Below are positions 26,872 to 35,202 of a DNA stretch of 64,000 nt, in pieces; position 1 is the stretch's first letter; every line of letters begins with the position of its first letter. Made by a program: the position numbers and the translations under genes. A model generated the notes under the pieces. The model saw only the letters and a program-made list of their open reading frames with translations. It was not told the origin of the DNA and did not search any database. Origin of the DNA: Salinicola acroporae (GTDB taxonomy: Bacteria; Pseudomonadota; Gammaproteobacteria; Pseudomonadales; Halomonadaceae); the NCBI RefSeq assembly GCF_003206615.1, contig NZ_PZJW01000005.1:62001-126000 (forward strand). Reading direction: 5' to 3'.

Positions 26872-28342
26872 ACCAGGAACGACCATCCTGCGTGATCATC
26901 GCAATGGAGGCCACGGGCCCCCAGGATCCGGCCGGATAGCGACGCGGCGGGATATCCCGCTTCTCCCAGCCGGCGATCAACTGATCGACCCACTTCCAGG
27001 CGTACTCGACCTCGTCGCGACGGACGAACAGGTACTGCTGCCCTTTCATCACCTCGAGCAGCAGACGCTCGTAGGCATCCGGAATCCGCTCCTTGGGAAA
27101 GGCGTGGTTGAAGTCCAGGTGTAGCGGACCGGGGCGCAGTCGCATGCCCTTGTCGAGGCCGCCATCCTTGGTCAACACCTGCAGCGCGATGCCTTCCTCC
27201 GGCTGGAGACGGATCACCAGCTTGTTGGCGGCAAGGTTGCGCTGATCCGGATCGAAGATGTAGTGCGGCTGCTGGCGGAAGTGGATGACGATCTGCGACA
27301 GCTTTTCCGGCATGCGCTTGCCGGTTCGCAGATAGAACGGCACGCCGGCCCAGCGCCAGTTGGCGACCTCCAGACGCATGGCGACGAAGGTTTCGGTGGT
27401 GCTGGAGGTGTTGGCGTCCTCCTCCTCCAGGTACCCCGGGACGCTCTCGCCTTCCATGGTGCCGGCAACATACTGCCCACGGACCACGTGCCGGTTGAGA
27501 TCCTCGCCCTCCAGCGGCTTGAGCGCCTTGAGCACCTTGACCTTCTCGTCACGGATGGCGTCCGCATCGAGATTGGCAGGCGGGTCCATGGCGAGCATGG
27601 TCAGCAATTGCAGGAGATGGTTTTGAACCATGTCGCGCAGTTGGCCAGCCTTGTCGAAATAGCCCCAGCGACCTTCGATACCGACCTGTTCGGCCACGGT
27701 GATCTCGACGTGGGAGATCTGGCTCTGCTTCCACTGGTTGCCGAACATCGGGTTGGCGAAACGCAGTGCGATCAGGTTCTGGACCGTCTCCTTGCCCAGG
27801 TAGTGGTCCATGCGGTAGATCCGCGACTCGGGGAAGACCGCGCCGATGGCGTCGTTGATCTCGTGGGAGGAGTGGAGATCGTAGCCGATCGGCTTCTCGA
27901 CCACGACCCGCGACTCGCTATCGAGGCTGCCGCTCTCCTGGAGATTGGCACAGATCGCCCCGTAGATGCTGGCGGGGACCGCCAGATAGATGGTCAGCGG
28001 GCACTGGGAGTCCGGGCTCTCGGCGTGCCAGTCCCGAATCTTCTCGTAGCCGTCGACGGTGTCGAAATCGAGTTGGGTGTAATCGAGCCGAGCCAGGAAC
28101 CGGTCCAGACAGGTCTGCTCGAGCTCCTTGGCCTTGACCCGCTTCTTGAGCATTCCCAGCACCACGCTGCGGAAACTGTCGGCGTCGTGCTCACGCCGGG
28201 CCAGCCCCAGAATCCGGGTCTCGGCCCCCAACAGGCCATCGCGATCCAGATGATAGAGCGCCGGGTAAAGCTTGCGTAGCGCCAGGTCGCCGAGCGCACC
28301 GAACAGAGCCAAATCCACGTTGGGCGTTGCCTCTCGAGTCAT
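26858..28342 (-). CDS. zwf: Glucose-6-phosphate 1-dehydrogenase
   Basis: A 494-aa enzyme oxidising glucose 6-phosphate to 6-phosphogluconolactone, the entry to the ED and pentose-phosphate routes. The nucleotide loop is [16 protein letters not shown] (GxxGDLA), and the G6PDH active-site signature [14 protein letters not shown] is intact. [11 protein letters not shown] and [16 protein letters not shown] are also present. A GGAGGGAGG ribosome site precedes the ATG. It is the first gene of zwf-pgl-eda and diverges from hexR across 235 bp with two palindromic sites. Cofactor preference is not readable from sequence alone. Confidence 0.97.
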   Translation of the reverse strand: MTREATPNVDLALFGALGDLALRKLYPALYHLDRDGLLGAETRILGLARREHDADSFRSVVLGMLKKRVKAKELEQTCLDRFLARLDYTQLDFDTVDGYEKIRDWHAESPDSQCPLTIYLAVPASIYGAICANLQESGSLDSESRVVVEKPIGYDLHSSHEINDAIGAVFPESRIYRMDHYLGKETVQNLIALRFANPMFGNQWKQSQISHVEITVAEQVGIEGRWGYFDKAGQLRDMVQNHLLQLLTMLAMDPPANLDADAIRDEKVKVLKALKPLEGEDLNRHVVRGQYVAGTMEGESVPGYLEEEDANTSSTTETFVAMRLEVANWRWAGVPFYLRTGKRMPEKLSQIVIHFRQQPHYIFDPDQRNLAANKLVIRLQPEEGIALQVLTKDGGLDKGMRLRPGPLHLDFNHAFPKERIPDAYERLLLEVMKGQQYLFVRRDEVEYAWKWVDQLIAGWEKRDIPPRRYPAGSWGPVASIAMITQDGRSWYEDY

Positions 28343-28359
28343 TGCCTCCCTCCACCAGA

Positions 28360-28376
28360 GTCGTTAATTTACGAAT
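28360..28376. promoter_or_regulatory. HexR-like operator near the zwf promoter
   Basis: GTCGTTAATTTACGAAT contains the inverted repeat TCGT-N6-ACGA. Read on the minus strand it begins TTCGTAAATTAACGA, which matches in phase the second site at 28412-28426 (TTCGTAACTAAAATA) and the gap/edd palindrome (TTGGTAAGTTTACCAA). It lies 18 bp upstream of the zwf start, next to a TATTTT promoter-like element, where a repressor would act. Confidence 0.6.
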
Positions 28377-28399
28377 AAAATACGCCATGCGACTGGCTT

Positions 28400-28426
28400 T
28401 TGACATGCAACTTCGTAACTAAAATA
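28400..28426 (+). promoter_or_regulatory. Probable hexR promoter with overlapping HexR-like site
   Basis: A consensus -35 box TTGACA lies at 28400-28405. AT-rich -10-like sequence (TAAAAT / AATACC) follows about 14-17 bases on. The HexR-like half-palindrome TTCGTAACTAAAATA (28412-28426) overlaps the presumed -10 region, suggesting that HexR represses its own gene. Spacing of the -10 is not ideal, so the exact promoter is uncertain. Confidence 0.5.
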
Positions 28427-28577
28427 CCTCCGCCAGACCATTATATCGTGCCCAGCCTTCAGCGAGCGCCTGCGACCTCGACGCTCGCCGCTTGGCGCTG
28501 ATGTCGCCAGAGGCTAGGATGCAGGGCCTGTATGACGAATCAATCATCATTCCGCCGTTAGGAGATGCCCCGCAACC

Positions 28578-29438
28578 ATGGCAATGCACGATCTCATCGC
28601 CCGCATTCGTTCGCGGGTCGACGACCTGAATCGCTCGGAACGCAAGGTCGCCGACGTCATCCTCCAGGACCCCAATGCGGCGATTGGCATGAGCATAGCC
28701 ACTCTGGCACAGGCTGCCACGGTGAGCGAACCCACGGTCAACCGCTTCTGTCGCAATTTCGAGACCAAGGGCTACCCGGACTTCAAGATCCAGTTGGCGC
28801 AAAGCCTGGCCGGCGGCACCCCTTACGTCAGCCGCAGCGTCGAAAGCGACGACGACGCCGCCGCCTATACCGACAAGATCATCGGCGCAACCATCGCGGC
28901 GCTGGACGAGATCCGTCGCGGCGTCGATCCCAAGCGCATCGAACGCGTCGTCGACCATCTCTCCCAGGCGCGTCAGATTCATTTCTTCGCGCTGGGCGCA
29001 TCGGCGCCGGCGGCATTCGATGCCCAGAACAAGTTCTTCCGCTTCAATCTGCCGGTCGGCGCCTACAACGACGTGCTGATGCAGCGGATGATCGCCGCGG
29101 CGTCGCACACCGGCGACGTCATCGTCGTCATCTCCTACACGGGCCGGACCCGCGACCTGGTCGAGGTCGCTCAGGTGGCCCGCGAAAGCGGTGCCCTGGT
29201 CATCGGCATCACTCGCGACGGATCGCCACTGGCCAGCGTCTGCACCGACATCCTCCCGGTCGACCTGCCGGAGGACACCGAAGTCTACATGCCGATGAGT
29301 TCGCGCATGATTCACATGGCGCTGATCGACGTGCTGGCGACGGGCGTGACGCTGCGCCGAGGCGAGTCCTTCCTGCCACACCTCAGGACCATCAAGGAAA
29401 GCCTGCGTCCAACCAAGTTCCCGCCGAAGGAGGGATGA
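28578..29438 (+). CDS. hexR: HexR-family transcriptional regulator (RpiR type)
   Basis: A 286-aa RpiR-family regulator. An N-terminal helix-turn-helix (about residues 1-75: [36 protein letters not shown]) is followed by a SIS sugar-phosphate domain (about 125-260: [36 protein letters not shown]). This is the arrangement and near-exact N-terminal wording of HexR, which in pseudomonads represses zwf, edd/glk and gap-1 and is released by KDPG. Here it diverges from zwf-pgl-eda with paired palindromes between, so auto- and cross-repression is expected. The assignment is strong; KDPG as ligand is family knowledge. Confidence 0.94.
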   Translation: MAMHDLIARIRSRVDDLNRSERKVADVILQDPNAAIGMSIATLAQAATVSEPTVNRFCRNFETKGYPDFKIQLAQSLAGGTPYVSRSVESDDDAAAYTDKIIGATIAALDEIRRGVDPKRIERVVDHLSQARQIHFFALGASAPAAFDAQNKFFRFNLPVGAYNDVLMQRMIAAASHTGDVIVVISYTGRTRDLVEVAQVARESGALVIGITRDGSPLASVCTDILPVDLPEDTEVYMPMSSRMIHMALIDVLATGVTLRRGESFLPHLRTIKESLRPTKFPPKEG

Positions 29439-29556
29439 CGCCAGCCACTGTTGCGACCTCGAAGGATCGGTCATTTCCTACGACCACGGCGGTTTAATCC
29501 CGGTGCCGCAATGCGGTTATCATGTGCGTCTTCTCACTCACCCGAGGTCGCTGCTC

Positions 29557-30411
29557 ATGCGCTGGATGTTCGCCCTGGTCCTGACAATGGTCTGCTCGGC
29601 CGCCAATGCCGCCGACACCTTCCGCTTCACCGCCATTCCGGACGAGGACCAGTCACGCCTGGTCGAGCGCTTCTCCAAGGTCGCCGACTATCTCTCGGAC
29701 AAGCTCGGGGTCGAGGTCGAGTACGTTCCCGTCACCTCCTACGGCGCCGCGGTCACCGCCTTTCGCAACGACCAGGTGCAGCTGGCGTGGTTCGGGGGAC
29801 TGTCGGGCGTGCAGGCCCGGCAACTGGTACCGGGCTCGAAAGCCATCGCCCAGGGCGCGGAGGACGCGGAATTCCGCAGCTATTTCATCGCCAACACCGC
29901 AACCGGTATCGAGCCGAACCAGGAGAAGCTTCCCGACTCGGTCGCCGGGCACTCGTTCACCTTCGGCGCCAAGACATCGACGTCGGGCCGCTTGATGCCG
30001 GAGCACTTCCTCCGCCAGCGCTTCGACGAAGCCCCCGACCAGCTCTTCTCCCGCGTCGGTTTCTCCGGCGACCACACCCGTACCATCGCGCTGGTCGAGT
30101 CCGGCACCTACGACATCGGCGCCGTGAACTTCACCGTATGGGAAGCCGCCGTCGAGGATGGCCGCGTCGACACCAGCAAGGTCGAAGTGATCTGGGAATC
30201 ACCGACCTACCCGGACTACCAATGGACCCTGCGTGGCGACGCCGACGAGCGTTACGGCGAGGGATTCACCCAGAAGGTGCAGCAGGCACTGCTCGACATG
30301 ACCGACCCGGCCCTGCTGGAGAGCTTTCCTCGTTCGGGCTTCATTCCGGCCAGCAACGACGATTACGCCCCGATCGAAGCGGTAGGGAAATCCATCGGCC
30401 TGCTGCGCTGA
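29557..30411 (+). CDS. PhnD-family ABC substrate-binding protein (putative selenate/phosphite/phosphonate)
   Basis: A 284-aa periplasmic binding protein. The ATG at 29557 begins a signal peptide (MRWMFALVLTMVCSAANA) with a cleavage site before ADTFRF. The mature part has the PhnD-like anion-binding layout: FTAIPDEDQSRLVERFSKV, PVTSYGAAVTAF, VQLAWFGGLSGVQAR, FTFGAKTSTSGRLMP and RVGFSGDHTRTI. The IPDE opening and TSTSGRLMP-SGDH spacing resemble the group annotated as putative selenate binding proteins rather than classical PhnD, but the substrate cannot be fixed. It is the first gene of a three-gene importer, closely followed by the ATPase. Confidence 0.85.
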   Translation: MRWMFALVLTMVCSAANAADTFRFTAIPDEDQSRLVERFSKVADYLSDKLGVEVEYVPVTSYGAAVTAFRNDQVQLAWFGGLSGVQARQLVPGSKAIAQGAEDAEFRSYFIANTATGIEPNQEKLPDSVAGHSFTFGAKTSTSGRLMPEHFLRQRFDEAPDQLFSRVGFSGDHTRTIALVESGTYDIGAVNFTVWEAAVEDGRVDTSKVEVIWESPTYPDYQWTLRGDADERYGEGFTQKVQQALLDMTDPALLESFPRSGFIPASNDDYAPIEAVGKSIGLLR

Positions 30412-30416
30412 CAACG

Positions 30417-31115
30417 ATGTCGTTACTGGAGCTGGACAGGGTCGACCTGGGCCACGGAACGCAAGTCGTGCTGCCCGGTCTGTCGTTGACCTTTGAATCC
30501 GGCGAGCGCGTGGCCCTGCTGGGCCAGAGCGGTGCCGGCAAATCCACGCTGCTGGCCGAGATCCGGCGCCGGCTGGACAGCGCTGCCGCCTGGTGCCCGC
30601 AGGGTCACGGCCTGGTGCCGCTGCTTGCGGTCTATCACAACGTCTATATGGGACGTCTGGAGCGGCACGGGGCACTGACCAACCTGATCAATCTTCTGAA
30701 GCCCCGGCGCGAGGCCTGGAAGGAGATCGAGCACCTGGTTCGTGAGCTGGGCCTGGAAGGCCTGCTTCGACGCCCGGTGGCGCAGCTTTCCGGCGGCCAG
30801 CGCCAGCGAGTGGCGATCGCCAGGGCCTTGTACCAGCAGCGCAACGTCTTTCTCGGTGACGAGCCGCTGGCCAGCGTCGACCCCCACCAGGCGCGACGGC
30901 TGCTGGAGTGTATCCAGGCGCGCCATGCAACCTGCATCATCGCACTGCATCAGCACCGGCTGGCGCTCGATCACTTCGATCGAGTCATTGGGCTGCGGGA
31001 CGGTCAGGTGGTGCTGGATGCCCCCACCCGCGAGCTGACACTGGCGCGCCTCGACGCCCTCTACCCGGATGCCGGGCCACCGCACCACGAGGCCGGAGTC
31101 GCCGCATCGACATGA
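30417..31115 (+). CDS. ABC transporter ATP-binding protein (PhnC-like)
   Basis: A 232-aa ABC ATPase energising the adjacent importer. Walker A is LLGQSGAGKSTLL, the signature is LSGGQRQRVAIARAL, and Walker B is VFLGDEPLASVDP. The H-loop is present (IIALHQHRLAL). It is close to PhnC, and the segment between Walker A and the signature (PQGHGLVPLLAVYHNVYMGRL) is in keeping with phosphonate/selenate-type ATPases. The ATG lies six bases after the binding-protein stop, and its stop overlaps the permease start (ATGA). Peripheral to the inner membrane. Confidence 0.9.
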   Translation: MSLLELDRVDLGHGTQVVLPGLSLTFESGERVALLGQSGAGKSTLLAEIRRRLDSAAAWCPQGHGLVPLLAVYHNVYMGRLERHGALTNLINLLKPRREAWKEIEHLVRELGLEGLLRRPVAQLSGGQRQRVAIARALYQQRNVFLGDEPLASVDPHQARRLLECIQARHATCIIALHQHRLALDHFDRVIGLRDGQVVLDAPTRELTLARLDALYPDAGPPHHEAGVAAST

Positions 31116-32608
31116 CGCCAGCCCCCGGCCTGCTGCGGGGACGCAGCCCCGGCCTGACGCTGGCGCGTCGCTCGCTGGCGCTGATACTCCTGTGCCTGCT
31201 ACTGCTGCCCCTCGCCGACCTGCGGATCATTGCGGTCGACCCGTGGGGCGAGCTGTGGCGGATGGCCGTGGGTTTCGCCTGGCCCGATTTCATGTCGCTG
31301 GAGAGCCCGCTGCGCGCCATCGCCCTGACCGTCAGTGTTGCACTGTGGGGCACCTTCATCGGCGCGATACTCGGCTTCCCGCTGGCGCTGCTGTTTCATC
31401 GCTCGAGACTGGTGCGGAGCTTCTGCGCGTTCGTTCGCGCCATTCACGAGCTGTTCTGGGCACTGCTGTTTCTCCAGGTCTTCGGCCTGTCTGCGGTCAC
31501 CGCTCTTGCCGCGCTGGCCATTCCCTATGCCGGCATCTTCGCCAAGGTCTACGCGGAGATTCTGGAGCTTACGCCTAGAGCGCCGGGTGACGCCCTGCCC
31601 AGCGGGGTCGATCGGTTGTCGCGCTTCCTCTATGCCGAACTCCCGCTGGTCTGGGAGCGACTCGCCAGCTACACCCGCTACCGGTTCGAGTGCGCCATGC
31701 GCGCCAGCGTGCTGCTCGGTTTCGTCGGCCTGCCGACGCTCGGGTTCTATCTGGAGAGCGCCTTCCGCGAGGGACGGTTCGGCGAGGCTGGCGCGCTACT
31801 CTGGATCTTCTACGCGCTCGTCGCCACCTTGCACTGGTGGGGGCATCGCCGCCTGCTGGTGCCACTGCTGGTCGGCGCCTTGTTCTTCCTCGGCCCGTGG
31901 CCGGATGTGGATGGCGAGCTGCTGTGGCGTTTCGTCAGCCACGACCTGTGGCCGTCTCCGTTGCTGGAGGGAAACCTGCCGGGGCTGGGCGCCTGGCTGG
32001 CCGGGCTACCTGAACTGCTGCCAGCGATCGGCAACACGCTGCTGCTGGCGCTCATGGGCACCGTCGGCAGCCTGCTACTGGCGCTGGCGCTGTGGCCGCT
32101 GGCCAGCCGACATTTCGGTCGTCCCTGGCAGGGATTCGGCGGTCGGATGTTGCTGGTCGTCATGCGTTCGACGCCGGAACTGATGCTGGCCTTTATCCTG
32201 CTGCTGATGCTGGGGCCATCGATGCTGCCGGCATGGCTGGCACTCGCCCTGCACAACGGAGCCCTGATCGCGTTCCTGGTCGCGCGCCACGCCGACGGCC
32301 TGACCCTTGGCATGCCCAACCTGCCGGCATCCGGGCGTTACGCCTACGAACTGCTGCCCCGCCTCTACCCCAATTTGCTGGCACTGGTCTGCTACCGCGC
32401 GGAGGTCATCATGCGGGAGACCGCCTTGCTCGGGATGCTGGGCGTCGCGACCCAGGGTTTCTACATCGACTCCGCCTTTCAGTACCTGATGTTCGATCAG
32501 GCCTTTTTCCTGCTGCTGGTCACCGCCGCGCTCAACATCGCCATCGACGCCATCTCCCGCCGCTTCCGGCCTCGCGAGGTGCCGCTGGACGATCCGTGTA
32601 GCCGCTAG
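31112..32608 (+). CDS. ABC permease with two fused PhnE-like membrane domains
   Basis: A 498-aa inner-membrane permease containing two copies of the PhnE-type membrane domain. The first EAA-like cytoplasmic loop is around residues 165-210 (RLSRFLYAELPLVWERLASYT with FVGLPTLGFYLESAF). The second is around 405-460 (GRYAYELLPRLYPNLL with LGVATQGFYIDSAFQ). Both end with an xGFYxxSAF segment, showing internal duplication. Most PhnE permeases are single-domain homodimers; a fused pair is typical of the putative selenate-type systems. The start overlaps the ATPase stop. Convergent with the methyltransferase gene, 11 bp away. Confidence 0.88.
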   Translation: MTPAPGLLRGRSPGLTLARRSLALILLCLLLLPLADLRIIAVDPWGELWRMAVGFAWPDFMSLESPLRAIALTVSVALWGTFIGAILGFPLALLFHRSRLVRSFCAFVRAIHELFWALLFLQVFGLSAVTALAALAIPYAGIFAKVYAEILELTPRAPGDALPSGVDRLSRFLYAELPLVWERLASYTRYRFECAMRASVLLGFVGLPTLGFYLESAFREGRFGEAGALLWIFYALVATLHWWGHRRLLVPLLVGALFFLGPWPDVDGELLWRFVSHDLWPSPLLEGNLPGLGAWLAGLPELLPAIGNTLLLALMGTVGSLLLALALWPLASRHFGRPWQGFGGRMLLVVMRSTPELMLAFILLLMLGPSMLPAWLALALHNGALIAFLVARHADGLTLGMPNLPASGRYAYELLPRLYPNLLALVCYRAEVIMRETALLGMLGVATQGFYIDSAFQYLMFDQAFFLLLVTAALNIAIDAISRRFRPREVPLDDPCSR

Positions 32609-32619
32609 TCTATCCAGGC

Positions 32620-33369
32620 TCAACGACGAGCTTCGATCAGGTGACGCGTGGAATGCGCCACGAAGGGTTTGCCTTGGCGCATATCCGAGTCCAGCTGGCG
32701 CAAGAGATGCCTGTATCGGCTCACGGAGAAATCCGGCACCCACCAGACGCATTTCCGCAGGATCCAGATGACCGCGCCCACGTCGTGAAATACCATGCGG
32801 CAGCGCGCCGTGCGCAGATCGGTCACGGTCAAACCCGCCGCCTCGGCACTCCTCGCCTCCTGCCCAGGATCCCGCTTGCGTCGCTCGAGCGGGAGGGGAC
32901 CCAGAAAATATTCGATGAGTTCGAAAGCGGACGCCGGGCCAACGTGTTGGGCAAAGTAGTATCCGCCAGGCCGGAGCACCCGATAGATTTCCTCCCACTT
33001 CGGGGCCACCGGATGACGCGATGTCACCAACTCGAACACCCCATCACGAAATGGCAATCCAGCCTCGTCCGAGACCTCCACCACTTGAACCCCACGCCTG
33101 GCAAGGCGGGCATGTGCTTTCAGCGCGTTGGGGCGCCAGGATTCGGTGGCGACCATGACCGGCGGCAAGACTTTCGCCTCGTCCAGCACCTCGCCACCTC
33201 CGGTATCGAGATCCAGCGCAGAGCGAACCGCCGCCAGCCGCAGGGCCATCATCCCAGCGTATCCCCACGGTGGACGCTCCTCGCTCGCACGCCCACTCAA
33301 CCATTCAAAGCCCCAGCCCGCAGTGTCGGCAGCCTCCGCCTCTGTCACGAGCGCATCGAAAGACAACAT
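32620..33369 (-). CDS. Class I SAM-dependent methyltransferase
   Basis: A 249-aa soluble methyltransferase. Motif I is LDLDTGGGEVL (about residues 54-64). Later motifs include AGLPFRDGVFELVTSRHPV (motif II/post-II) and IYRVLRPGGYYFAQHVG (motif III), typical of UbiE/Methyltransf_11 enzymes. The C-terminal half has no special domain. The ATG at 33369 is used; in-frame GTG codons at 33381 and 33393 are alternatives with purine-rich leaders. The substrate is unknown. It faces the ABC permease tail to tail, so the two are not an operon. Confidence 0.82.
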   Translation of the reverse strand: MLSFDALVTEAEAADTAGWGFEWLSGRASEERPPWGYAGMMALRLAAVRSALDLDTGGGEVLDEAKVLPPVMVATESWRPNALKAHARLARRGVQVVEVSDEAGLPFRDGVFELVTSRHPVAPKWEEIYRVLRPGGYYFAQHVGPASAFELIEYFLGPLPLERRKRDPGQEARSAEAAGLTVTDLRTARCRMVFHDVGAVIWILRKCVWWVPDFSVSRYRHLLRQLDSDMRQGKPFVAHSTRHLIEARR

Positions 33370-33859
33370 CTTCTCACTCACCTCTTCTTCCACGACCGAG
33401 CGGGATGCTCATGGCGCGAGCGCACGCCCCCATCCTGGCGATCGAGTCTGGCACAGGACACTGCGATTACCCCTCGACACGGGTTTCCCGGCGCGGACGT
33501 GGGCGCGGCAGAGGATGATATCGCCCTTCAGGGGTTCGGTGCGAAAGGTCTCGATCCTCGAATCATGGCAAGTTGTCAAAATTCGTCCAACGTCACGTCC
33601 AACTCTTGGCTCAGCCCTTCTCGATTTCGCTGTGAAGGTTCAATATCCGACTGCCGTCTTCCTGCTTGATCGGATATGCCGGATTCCGCTCACTTGCCTT
33701 GTGGGCTACCTTGCCGCCCAGGGGCCCGCGTGTCACCGATTCACGACATTTCCCCGTCACCTGCCCTCTGGCCCAGTGGCGGTCCTACGTCAATTTCACA
33801 CACTCGCGTCACCTGAAATCCGACAGGGGAACCTCCCTGAGTCCGCATAAAATACAACT

Positions 33860-33869
33860 CTTGTACAAG
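33860..33869. promoter_or_regulatory. CTTGTACAAG palindrome, candidate operator
   Basis: A perfect ten-base palindrome within a local AT-rich stretch, some 510 bp before the pigment cluster. The TTGTACAA core resembles half sites of LitR/CarH-type light-responsive MerR regulators, but only one such core is present, while known operators are paired. Regulatory role and target direction are unproven. Confidence 0.3.
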
Positions 33870-33967
33870 ATTTAGGTTTATGCCAATCTCCGTTTGTCGG
33901 CATGGATAGCCGACATGGAATCAGCAGGGATTGTTGAGGCCACCCCGGCATGGAGTGCTCCTATGAT

Positions 33968-33996
33968 CGCCGTCCGGCCAGGATTGCCGGACGGCG
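33968..33996. other. Strong 11-bp hairpin in the aryl-polyene leader region
   Basis: CGCCGTCCGGC (33968-33978) and GCCGGACGGCG (33986-33996) pair perfectly around a seven-base loop. No T run follows on either strand, so it is not an ordinary intrinsic terminator. It could be a structured leader element, a site for a regulator, or a remnant repeat. Confidence 0.5.
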
Positions 33997-34376
33997 AGAC
34001 CAAGGAAGGCAATGGCGAAGTTCCCGGATGATTCGTCGATCCCGCAATCGAGTCGAAGCGCTACCCGGTAAACCCCGGAACATCATGATCGAGGCAGGCG
34101 CTTCCGATAGCGGCCAGGTTAACGCGGCGCGCTTTTTACCTCCCGCACACGTCGAGACTTAACCTGCATCAAGTCTTTCATCAGAGCGCGGCGGTAGGCT
34201 TGTCGAGCCTGAGGGATCGTCCTCCCGAGGGTGCGCCGGACTCCGGTTCGGCGCTTCGACGCTCCCACCGGGATGGCGACCACCCTCCTCGGAATCCACA
34301 AAGCTTGCACTGCGCAGGCCCGGTTTTCCGTTATGATGCGTAGAATTGTTACGATACGGACCGTTAGAAGAACGTC

Positions 34377-35066
34377 ATGACGGATCTTTACCTACAGGAT
34401 TGGCGAGCCTGGACGCCTCACCGCGAGGCCGACGGGGAGTCTCGACTCGATACCCAGGACAAACCTGCCGGCAAGGCCGTTCCCGCGATGCTACGTCGTC
34501 GCCTCAACCTGATCGGGCGAGCCGTCTGCGACATGCTCGCCGCGCTGGACCCCGAGACGAACCGCATCGTGCTGCACGCCTCGCGCCATGGCGATGGTGA
34601 GCGCACGCTGGAAATGCTGTACGGCCTCAATGAAGGCGACCCCCTTTCCCCGGCGCGGTTTGGCCTGTCGGTTCACAACGCTACGGCCGGCGTCTACTCC
34701 ATCGCCAGTGGCAACCGGTGCAGCCAGCAGGCGATAGCTGCCAGCGGCAGCGAGTGGGCAGCACTGATCGCGGAGGCCCACGGCTACCTCGCCGATGGCC
34801 AGTCGAGCCTGCTGCTCGTCTTCAGCGACCAGCCCGTTCCCCAGCGATTCGCCGCGTACGCCCCCGCGTCGCTCTCCGCTGCCGTCACCCTTCAGGTCGG
34901 CAGCCAGCCAGTTGGAGACGCCCAGCGCCTGGTCGAGACGATGAATCCGGCAGGCGACTCCCCCTTGCAGCCCCTGGACATCATCGACTGGCTGATGGGC
35001 AATCGCCGACGAATCGCGTGCCCCATCAGCCGACGCGGTTGGCAACTCGAGCCGGTTCGGTCATGA
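34377..35066 (+). CDS. apeC: Beta-ketoacyl synthase-like chain-length factor (ApeC-type), aryl-polyene cluster
   Basis: A 229-aa truncated ketosynthase-like protein of the chain-length-factor family found at the head of aryl-polyene clusters, where it pairs with the true ketosynthase (ApeO). Typical text is LYLQDWRAWTP, MLRRRLNLIGRAVCDML, IVLHASRHGDGERTLEMLYGL, and GDPLSPARFGLSVHNATAGVYSI. It lacks the active-site Cys of ketosynthases (the region reads SVHNATAGV), as expected. Its TGA overlaps an ATG that opens two mini-ORFs leading to the ACP gene. First gene of the cluster after a 1-kb control region. Confidence 0.85.
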   Translation: MTDLYLQDWRAWTPHREADGESRLDTQDKPAGKAVPAMLRRRLNLIGRAVCDMLAALDPETNRIVLHASRHGDGERTLEMLYGLNEGDPLSPARFGLSVHNATAGVYSIASGNRCSQQAIAASGSEWAALIAEAHGYLADGQSSLLLVFSDQPVPQRFAAYAPASLSAAVTLQVGSQPVGDAQRLVETMNPAGDSPLQPLDIIDWLMGNRRRIACPISRRGWQLEPVRS

Positions 35067-35166
35067 TCCGCCCCCCGCGACAACCAGTTTTGGCGACGGG
35101 ATGACCGCCGCAACCGGCCGGCAAGCTACCGGCAACGCGCCCGACATCACGGCCGGGCGCCAGTAA
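35063..35166 (+). other. Two ATGA-chained mini-ORFs between apeC and the ACP gene
   Basis: The apeC stop overlaps an ATG (35063) opening a 13-codon frame that ends at 35104. That stop in turn overlaps an ATG (35101) opening a 21-codon frame ending at 35166. Both overlaps are ATGA. The peptides have no recognisable family. In enterobacterial aryl-polyene clusters another gene often sits at this place, so these may be remnants, or they may serve to carry ribosomes forward. Expression is not shown. Confidence 0.4.
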
Positions 35167-35202
35167 TCGATAACGAACGAGTCACAAGGACGATCAAGAC
35201 CG

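Larger units (their letters stand above)
33370..34376. other. Long non-coding region upstream of the aryl-polyene cluster
   Basis: About 1 kb with no credible gene. The middle and right parts are richer in A+T than the flanks, as expected of a control region. It contains inverted repeats ATATCCGA/TCGGATAT (33643-33677), the palindrome CTTGTACAAG (33860-33869), an 11-bp perfect hairpin (33968-33996) and GCGCCG/CGGCGC (34233-34254). A TATGAT sequence at 34333, about 45 bp before the cluster's first ATG, could be a -10 box. Small open frames here have poor composition. It probably holds the promoter and leader of the pigment operon. Confidence 0.55.

Noticed and set aside
33968-33996. The 11-bp hairpin as an intrinsic terminator
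   Set aside because: No T run on either strand; no gene ends close by. Listed as a structured element instead.
33950-34310. Two small frames (33950-34162 plus, 34119-34310 minus) in the aryl-polyene control region
   Set aside because: Highly basic, no plausible ribosome site, no known family, and they overlap hairpins; more likely chance frames in GC-rich DNA.
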